Source of the DNA: Sphaeroforma sirkka
Taxonomy: Eukaryota; Opisthokonta; Ichthyosporea; Ichthyophonida
Direction: 5' to 3'
Length of the DNA: 28,854 nt
Assembly (NCBI GenBank): GCA_001586965.3
Contig: LUCW03000737.1
Span: 25,001 to 53,854, forward strand
How positions within the stretch are numbered: position 1 is the first letter of the stretch; every line of letters starts with the position of its first letter. The notes beneath the pieces were generated by a model. It saw nothing but the letters and a program-made list of their open reading frames with translations. It searched no databases and was not told the DNA's origin. Below, in pieces: positions 22,278-28,854 of the stretch. The translations under genes were made by a program, and so were the position numbers.

Positions 22278-22341
22278 CATCAGAGTCAGCTCACTCCCGA
22301 GAGCTAATTCATCAGAGTTAACTCACTCCCGAGAGCTAATC
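22278..22341 (+). repeat. two tandem 32-bp repeats
   Basis: CATCAGAG-x-CTCACTCCCGAGAGCTAAT occurs at 22278-22309 and 22310-22341 with about three differences. A looser third echo (CTCTCAAGAGTTGAG) follows. They lie inside the presumed copia 3' LTR and resemble the tandem enhancer motifs common in LTRs. Confidence 0.85.
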
Positions 22342-22433
22342 AAGTTGCTCAAATTACTCTCAAGAGTTGAGTTATCACTTAACCGACTTCCGAGAGCAGA
22401 TTACATATACGCACAAAGAACTTTACTCACACG

Positions 22434-23340
22434 ACATATGCAGGGATCGGGATCAACGTCGCAACCGTGATCTATTCACGTTGGTTAGAGCAAGTTCAAG
22501 CGGATTCACTGACACATAAGTGGTCTCACCTGCAGAATTATAGGAGGGATCTCGCCAGCGCTTCAGTTCAGGGTACAACTCTACCATATATAGCTGGTAT
22601 GCCGTTTGTAAACTACTGTGTAATTCCCAACGAGTTGTTTGACTTGTCGTGATAGCAACGTTTAAGCAATGGAATTGATGACGATAGAAAATTGTTAGTA
22701 AATTATTATAGTGCTTTACTCGTACAGCTGGATAGGAAGGGCTTAATATGGCTCACACAAGCGGTTGTATTTATGACAGGTTTAATACTGAACGTTATCG
22801 ACAGTATAATAGGTAACAAAGTGTTGATAGATCAGTTTAATGAGTCAACGTGCGCAAGTAGGGTTGTATTGATGGTAATCAAATCTATTATGTACCCACC
22901 GCATAAGCACATACAATGCTCTCACTACATTGAAGTAGAATGCCCTGAATGCCAAAGAGATCGCACAAAAACGACTATACGGCATCTGCTCAATACTCTT
23001 TACACAACTGCTTGCAATATTGTAACTTCATTACTGAATAGAAAATGCGCTGCGACAATCGTTCATGAAGTATGGTTAAGGCAAAAAAGCGAGTAGGAAA
23101 AGCGACATCACGTACAAGCGCGGACCATACAACACTGATGGTTGACAGCTCTGGAAAGTGGACGTCTGAAAAATGTAAAGATATACTGAGGAGTGTTGAT
23201 GCACCATTGAAGGGTGACACAGATACGCTTTGAAAGCAATGATTATTACTCAAAGACTTACAGATTCACGGTCTGGGATATGTGCTCGGCTTGAAGATCA
23301 ATAATGCGCGAAGATTTGTAATCAACTAGAGCTCGCACAA
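22434..23340 (+). pseudogene. unidentified coding remnant, probably from a mobile element
   Basis: Several open stretches on the plus strand here have protein-like composition, unlike the flanking AT-rich DNA. One (22692-23096) has hydrophobic helices (IWLTQAVVFMTGLILNVIDS) and a Cys/His cluster (HKHIQCSHY...CPECQ) that could bind zinc. Another, near its 3' end, starts MVKAKKR. It lies just beyond the presumed copia 3' LTR and is degraded. I do not recognise the family: a gag-like or transposase remnant is possible, and so is a decayed host gene. Because a virus-like origin is possible, it is described only as a fossil. Confidence 0.35.
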
Positions 23341-24311
23341 GGAAGCAACCTCGAAATACTATCCATACACAATATATGTTGCAATTTACAAATTGAAAAC
23401 AACACCGGAATATACTATAAGATATGCACGTATATAATGATGCACATAACTCAGGGGGAAAGTACTTATATTAGGGTACACTACCCTTAGCCAAGATAGT
23501 TTAATGAAGTCTGTCGACTAGATATTTGACTCCTTTATTCTAAGAAGCCCTCTTTTTAGTATTAGCGCCTCTTTCACTACAACAATCAGAATAGACAGTA
23601 AAAATATCTCGACTTTGCACCCAGAACTTTGCTCGCTTCGGTCAGAATATTTCACAGATTCAAAGATGCGATTTGACCGATCGAAAGTACAAAATGTTGA
23701 GGAAGCGAGATGCGTGTCGCTCACTCGATGTGGTATACAGTTCAATTTCCTGGCTGCCACAGAATTACTATCACAAGTGAAACTAAACATACCGTTTTGC
23801 CCGCATTCTCTAGAACATCGGTATATTCGCGTCATATGAAGAATTTGAAAAACACTTGAGTATTCACGTTCAGGCATTGTCGCCATATGAATGTTCAGGG
23901 TTTTGTCCTTCATAAAGAAGCTAGATAGAAAACTGATATCAAACCCGGAAATCACATGTCGCGACATTTCCAACGCATACATTAGTGAGGTTTGCATTTG
24001 AGAGCTCACCGCTTTATCTTGCGGTTACTAGCGATCGAGTTTCCGTTGAAGCATTTAGTTAGCTGGACTGTATTGCGATTCTCAAGGCTACAAATTATAC
24101 TCGGCTTGTGAATATCAAGAGTGGTAGATCAGAAGTCAGTATTGCTTTCGAGTTGACAATCGCATATCGAGTTGCTATATACATAAATCACTCCTGATGC
24201 AGAAAGATGGTGTCATCACATCCTACACACCCGATTATCAGCAAAAGTAAGCACTAGGTCGCGGTAGTAGATTTTTCGATTCCCGTCACTCCAATTTACA
24301 CAAAGTCTTTT
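23341..24311. other. about 1 kb with no recognisable gene
   Basis: AT-rich. A 163-codon minus-strand frame (23518-24009) is the longest feature. Its peptide is Ser/Cys/Arg-rich with a hydrophobic C-terminal stretch (EIFLLSILIVVVKEALIL) and matches nothing I know. There are no splice, poly-A or repeat signals that make it convincing, so it is not called as a gene. Confidence 0.4.
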
Positions 24312-24678
24312 TCTTGTATCCAAGGTATCCGCCTGCACGCATAGTTGGCAAATGTATGGATAAAACACGATTCTGGGCTAAGCGTGTACGTTACGCAATG
24401 ACTGGAGTATCATTTTTTCTTATACAATATGTGCATGTCGATGATGATCATTAACTCATACCCAACCCGCTTGTGAAATACAGTCCGAGTGAACTTTCCC
24501 TTTTTGAAGTTATCACTTTAACTATCTATGCAATAATGCTCGTGATCCTGGGGGTGCGAGCTATTTCGATATATTCAAATTGAAAATAGAATGTGGCTGA
24601 CAAATAACAAAGGTTTCTGTGAAATGGAATGGAGAACTAGACAGAAGTTACATTCAATCATATACATTTATTGTTTTT

Positions 24679-24806
24679 CTACTTCAGCCACGGCAAGGGC
24701 TTATTCATCATATCAATGTTTGAGCCGCACAAGATCACGGCGACTTTGGCATCTCGTTCCAATCCCAATTTTTTTCTGATAGCGTCATTTTGCTTGAGCA
24801 CTGCAG
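24679..24806 (-). pseudogene. duplicated partial last exon of the SRR-like gene
   Basis: Identical to the last 128 bp of the coding sequence of the neighbouring PLP enzyme (25174-25301), including the stop codon (24679-24681) and an AATAAA equivalent (24667-24672, minus strand). It lacks the first 41 bp of that exon, so the EPSAGVG motif is missing. Its upstream edge reads CTGCAG before TGCTCAAG, with no pyrimidine tract. It is probably a non-functional fragment, though skipping of the intact last exon in favour of this one is formally possible. Confidence 0.8.
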
Positions 24807-25161
24807 CCTTGTACCCAAGGCATCCGCCTGCACGCATAGTTGGCAAATGTATGGATAAAACACGATTCTGGGCTAAGCGTGTACGTTACGCAATGACTGG
24901 AGTACCATATTTTCTTGTAAAATATGTGCATGTCGATGATGATCATTAGCTCATACCCATCCCGCTTGTGTAATACAATCCGAGTAAACTTTCCCATTTT
25001 GAAGTTATCATTTTAACTATCAATGCAATAATGCTCGTGATCCTGGGGGTGCGAGCTATTTCGATATATTCAAATTGAAAATAGAATGTGGCTGACAAAT
25101 AACAAAGGTTTCTGTGAAATGGAATGGAGAACTAGACAGAAGTTACATTCAATCATATACA

Positions 25162-25167
25162 TTTATT
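25162..25167 (-). terminator. polyadenylation signal AATAAA of the SRR-like gene
   Basis: AATAAA on the minus strand begins 7 bp after the TAG stop, which implies an unusually short 3' UTR. The duplicated unit has the same hexamer at 24667-24672. Confidence 0.5.
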
Positions 25168-25173
25168 GTTTTT

Positions 25174-28100
25174 CTACTTCAGCCACGGCAAGGGCTTATT
25201 CATCATATCAATGTTTGAGCCGCACAAGATCACGGCGACTTTGGCATCTCGTTCCAATCCCAATTTTTTTCTGATAGCGTCATTTTGCTTGAGCACTGCA
25301 GCAACTCCGACACCAGCTGAAGGTTCAATGACAACTTTCATCCTGCAAAAAGGCAGGCGATATTCTGGTTCGGTGATGGCACATACTGACAAAGAGATGT
25401 CTTTATATTCTACACAACCTCCATACATGCACTAGTTGCAAATTTGTGGTTACGAACATTCGTGTGTAGCATTTGGTCGGTTGATGATGTATCATTCGCA
25501 TAATAATATGGGACTCAGGTCATATATCAACATTGACGTACCGTTCGTCCTGTTAGAAATATAAATTACAACGCGACACGACTCATACAGAGAAGAATCA
25601 CATTGGCGCACAATAATACTTTGCTCTTTATATTCTCACCACTTCCCGGGATCGCTTGCGCTATCAATCTCCCAATACAACTAGAAAACAGATTCCACAA
25701 ATTTTGGGTATGAGAATGTGTAAATGCAATGCACGAAGACGCGGCAAATATGCTATATCCGGACACGCATACTGTCAACTAACACTGACCTGTGAAACAC
25801 TGTGAAGCACGCATCGATAATATCCTGCTCAGGCACGGTTACAATGGCGTCCACGCAGTTATTTATACAAGAGAAGGTCTTATCGCCAATCGCCACTCGC
25901 AGACCATCCGCCACTGTGTTTGAATAGCCTGTGTTCTGGAGATGGGACACATAGAACATGTTACAGCAGAAGTCGCTAGTTTGGTTGTAAACTGCATAAT
26001 TTGTGTACGACTAGTGAAGCGTCTGTTCATGCAGCTAGATATGCTAAGATCATACTTCTAGGTGAATGCTAGATATGACGCATGCTTCACCCGACTGAAG
26101 AGATACTTGAGATCATGGACTCAGCGAATCACTAATTAAATCCAAAACAAAACAGATACAATACATCGGTGTAAAGGCCCCTATTGGTGCATATATACCT
26201 CCTTCGGATAATTTATATATATAGTACACCCGTGCGGAGCACAAGTTGATTTTCGTTGGAAGCAAGTGCGCTTAGCAGCTGATAGACACTGTATCAAATT
26301 ATTTTTCTGGTTCACTCCGCAGATGCAGATGCAGTGCTGGCGATATTTGGATCAAATACCTCTTGTAGTGACCCTAGTTGTAACGAGCGCGCTGCTTCAT
26401 CTGTTATCTCCGGTTCCGCGCCTATCACCTTTATATCTGAATTCATTCCTAAAATAAAAAAGAAAAGTATGTTTAATAACAGCGCCAGCAGTAAAAACTG
26501 CCACCAATACTATTATTTTGGCATATGTTCGTATAGAAATAAAACTTCTCATCGAGACGCTCACGCGAGTCTAGAACTTAACATCTACTGAAAAATATCA
26601 GCACAAATGACGCGTACAAGCGAACGAACAGACAAGTAAGCAATTGTACTGATTTGTGTATGTAAGAGTTCAGTTATAATGTCCGGCTAGGTATAAAGCT
26701 ACTTATATCAGCTTGAATATGAGTAAATATATGACACGAACAACACAAACATATATACAATAATCTACCTATCACACAGACGGCACGATCGCTAGCCGTG
26801 GACGAAGAGGGTATCTGAGAAGTCCACTTCAATGCATATTGCGGACTTCGGTTCTGTAGCCGTTACGGAGCCGAGATCCCGAGATATTATCAGGACCAGT
26901 GCACTCACGCGACAAGCCAAATAATATAAACAACAAAATAAACAAGCAGTTTTCGTCCCAGGTATATGTTGCTTACTTTAAGAACCATGCGTGTAGTTCC
27001 AGATTAGACTTACCAGCTCGTACCGCAGGATGTGTTAATTTGCACCGCCTACTAAGATTTGCAGACACACATTATAGACGCACTCAAGACCATACGTGCA
27101 CGCTTGTTTACCGGGCCACAATCCTACACTAAAACACGTCACAAATCCAGACAATCGTTTGTAGCATTTGTGCATGACCCAATGTCGTACAAATTCATAC
27201 AAAATACCTTTGATCGCCACTGCGACCCCTGAGATGAGCCCGCCCCCGCCTACAGGTACAACTATGGCCTGAATGTCCGGATGTGCCTCCAGTATCTCCA
27301 AAGCCATCGTCCCTTGGCCAGCCATTACACGTGTGTCATGTGCTGCGTGTATGAACTCGGCCCCAGTCTCTTGCCTGACTTTCTCGGCGGCAGCCTCCCG
27401 TCCCTGCGATGTGGGAACTAGTTCATTAAATTGGATCCATACATTTCCTCAGTTCTAAGTGTATTCGTCTTCTTCCATAGTTTAGTGTTGTGCAGAGCTG
27501 TTTCATAATCCATCGACGCCTTATATGCAACCGATCGCGATTTATCCGAGCACGAATACCGCATACCTCGATCGTACTGGGGCAGATGCTAATGATCCCG
27601 TTATACCCCGCAGCCGCTTCGCGCTTGCTGAGAGGTGCATTGTCCGGCATGCACACGTACGCATTGATGGGCTCGTTGCGGGCGTGTTGCGAGGCCCAGG
27701 CCAGTGCCTGTGCGAAGTTGCCTGAAGAGTGTGTGACCACTCCCTTGGCCGCCTGCTCATCGGTTAACATGGCGAGCGCGTTGGAAGCACCTCGACACTG
27801 TGAAAATTTGACACGCAGATGAGACTACTACTCAGATGTACATGGACAGAGAAGGCTAGAAATCAATGCAAATACTGTACCGCCTGCGTACGTCTGCTTG
27901 GTCTTATAATGGGACATTGCGAGGTTATCAAAGTAGTAATGCTCAGTGCTATTGTTGTATATGGACGGATGAATCTAGAAATCAAAGCACGCGTTGCACC
28001 GCTTGCGTTCGTCTGTTTGGTCTCATAAGGAGTCATTGCGAGGTTGTCAAGGAAACGATTCTCAGTGCTATTTCGGAAAAAGGAAAGTAGGCAATACGTA

Positions 28101-28743
28101 GCGCTTACAGTCTCTTGCACGCCTACCACAAGCGAATCGCTTCCAAATACAAAATGCAAGTGCACTTACGAAGTATAGCATTAAGTATGGCATTGTTCAA
28201 TCAATACTACACAATATAATTTCAAAACAAAAGGTGTACGGCATATGCCAATGCAGCATGTGCGTGTGCGTCAAGTTCATAGTCCGTGATATAAAATAGC
28301 AACTTGCAAGGGAACAAAAGCCTAAAAACAAACTACGCCAGCAACAAGATATCTTACCGAAAACGCAAGAAGGAAGCCTCTGAGCTATATAAAAGGTATA
28401 CACTTAAGCAACTCCCCAAGGCCTCAGAACAAACGCACGTGTTCAATCCGGAATATTCTAGCTCGATCCATGACTCATCAGATAGTACATAGAAAATTCG
28501 AAATCGAGTCACGCTCACGATTGTTTTGAGTTCAATTCAAAATCATACCTTGAAACTCCCAGTTTTGTTCATTCCCTCATGTTTAAAGATTAAATCAAAG
28601 CCAGTCACCGTATTCATGTGCGTACTTTTGAATACAGGCGTGTTTGTGATGCGGCCCTTCACACGGGCCATAGCGTCTTGAACATCTTTCAGTGTGATGG
28701 CCTGCGCTACTTCAAGAGGATTCTGAGGTGTTATCACTGCCAT
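25174..28743 (-). CDS. serine racemase / threonine dehydratase family PLP enzyme (SRR-like)
   Basis: Six minus-strand exons: 28743-28549, 27797-27567, 27403-27208, 26448-26360, 25935-25790, 25342-25174. All introns are GT-AG, and the frame is open for 341 residues, the length of serine racemase. It is a fold-type II PLP enzyme acting on serine or threonine in the cytosol. Visible: KTGSFK with the PLP lysine Lys65 as the last residue of exon 1; THSSGN (87-92, Ser90 matching the second catalytic base of human SRR); MAGQGT (170-175); the phosphate loop GGGG (194-197); EP at 219-220 with Glu225, matching the metal-site region of SRR; VADGLR; RMKVVIEPSAGVGVAAVL; CGSN (326-329). Oddities are Phe93 where most relatives have His, and Cys326 at the pyridine-nitrogen position, as in L-serine dehydratase rather than the Ser of SRR. 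Racemase and dehydratase activities cannot be told apart here. ATG 28743 is chosen; no upstream in-frame ATG is apparent. Confidence 0.9.
26449..27207 (-). other. SRR-like gene intron 3 (759 bp)
   Basis: Donor GTATTTTG, acceptor TTATTTTAG. AT-rich. A 77-codon plus-strand frame near 26899-27132 shows no family resemblance. Nothing else is recognised. Confidence 0.6.
27837..28074 (+). repeat. two diverged 119-bp tandem repeats in SRR-like intron 1
   Basis: Units 27837-27955 and 27956-28074 align at a constant 119-bp offset at roughly 75% identity. Each encodes, on the plus strand and in different frames, a similar Cys-rich peptide (CTACVRLLGLI, CTACVRLFGLI; GHCEVIK, SHCEVVK). Because the period is not a multiple of three, the peptide similarity follows from the DNA repeat and is not proof of coding. 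No source element is recognised. Confidence 0.8.
28075..28548 (-). other. rest of SRR-like intron 1, no gene seen
   Basis: AT-rich intron sequence between the 119-bp repeats and exon 1. Short frames on both strands are not protein-like. Confidence 0.6.
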
Positions 28744-28854
28744 CGCGAACAATCAGTTGATCTACGAATATCAAAATGTGGGAAAGTGATGACAGTTTTT
28801 TTGAAAAGAATAGCCCAGGCACTCTCACATGAAGAGGAAGGGCATTCTATACAC
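28744..28854 (-). promoter_or_regulatory. 5' flank of the SRR-like gene (window edge)
   Basis: 111 bp upstream of the start codon. No TATA box or recognisable motif is seen; the promoter or an upstream non-coding exon may lie outside the window. Confidence 0.25.

Larger units (their letters stand above)
19366..22600 (+). mobile_element. decayed Ty1/copia LTR-retrotransposon, 3' half
   Basis: A fossil lacking its 5' half. Parts in order: integrase (CIACTIAKKK..., PLELVFVDIIEPF, SIGSNTYSVSIID, then the C-terminal integrase region to about 20090), a reduced reverse transcriptase region (about 20510-20700), and RNase H (STDSSFARDG, STAEAEYVA, KHVDLRYHHIRK, DFFTKPLS; to 21481). A probable polypurine tract and the 3' LTR start follow. 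Integrase before RT is diagnostic for Ty1/copia. Broken in many places. With only one LTR it cannot be dated by LTR divergence, but it is clearly older than element B. The right end is uncertain. Confidence 0.8.
24312..25301. repeat. 495-bp tandem duplication covering the end of the SRR-like gene
   Basis: Units 24312-24806 and 24807-25301 align at a constant 495-bp offset with no indel. About 14 substitutions fall in the left 218 bp of the unit, and none in the remaining 275 bp, which contains the coding end of the gene, its stop and AATAAA. Unit 2 is continuous with the intact last exon. Unit 1 is the extra copy. Confidence 0.93.

Noticed and set aside
22278-22341. CRISPR-like repeats
   Set aside because: The units are directly adjacent, with no spacers, in a eukaryotic LTR context.
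23450-23470. CAGGGGGAAAG as an alternative polypurine tract ending the copia element
   Set aside because: It is not followed by TG, and it lies beyond unrelated coding-like sequence. The tract at 22205-22216 fits better.
24312-25301. The repeated 495-bp units as a pair of LTRs
   Set aside because: They are immediately adjacent with no internal region, and they contain the end of a host gene.
27490-27822. 110-aa plus-strand frame
   Set aside because: It is the antisense shadow of exon 2 of the SRR-like gene, whose minus-strand reading matches the PLP enzyme family.

Overview
This looks like nuclear DNA of an intron-rich eukaryote. Two well-preserved host genes flank about 15 kb of nested mobile-element debris. 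Both genes are split by canonical GT-AG introns, mostly 150-760 bp and up to 1.5 kb, and carry AATAAA signals. The left one encodes a protein with a mitochondrial presequence. Nothing fixes the species. A unicellular holozoan such as an ichthyosporean would fit the gene style and the Ty3/Ty1/LINE mixture, but that is a guess.

Layout. 1-600: TG/CA, TA and GTAT microsatellites. 723-944: a possible last exon of an upstream gene, weakly PPR-like. 2054-7723 (+): nine exons of the mitochondrial succinyl-CoA ligase beta subunit, SUCLG2-like, 423 aa. 7980-8213: an 84-bp inverted repeat with a 14-bp direct duplication, probably a template-switch scar. 8064-17847: an old Ty3-like fragment (element A) with two insertions: an orphan 1.15-kb insert carrying a 360-aa reading frame (8709-9860, 9-bp target duplication), and a much younger full-length relative of the same family (element B, 10376-17285, LTRs about 1% diverged, 4-bp duplication GTTA). 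17848 to about 19365: a truncated LINE. About 19366-22600: a decayed Ty1/copia 3' half. 22434-23340: an unidentified coding remnant. 24312-25301: a 495-bp tandem duplication of the end of the right-hand gene. 25174-28743 (-): six exons of a serine racemase / threonine dehydratase family enzyme, 341 aa.

Succinyl-CoA ligase works in the TCA cycle. The PLP enzyme is expected to racemise or deaminate serine or threonine, to D-serine, pyruvate or 2-oxobutyrate. They are neighbours, and nothing suggests co-regulation; they lie on opposite strands, converging on the mobile-element cluster.

Most notable observations: same-family nesting of elements A and B; a methyltransferase-like domain between RNase H and integrase in element B; an antisense tRNA-like segment with Pol III box A and box B inside its gag region; the orphan insert with a long open frame; the template-switch inverted repeat; and the duplicated last-exon segment with a sharp identity boundary, suggesting gene conversion.
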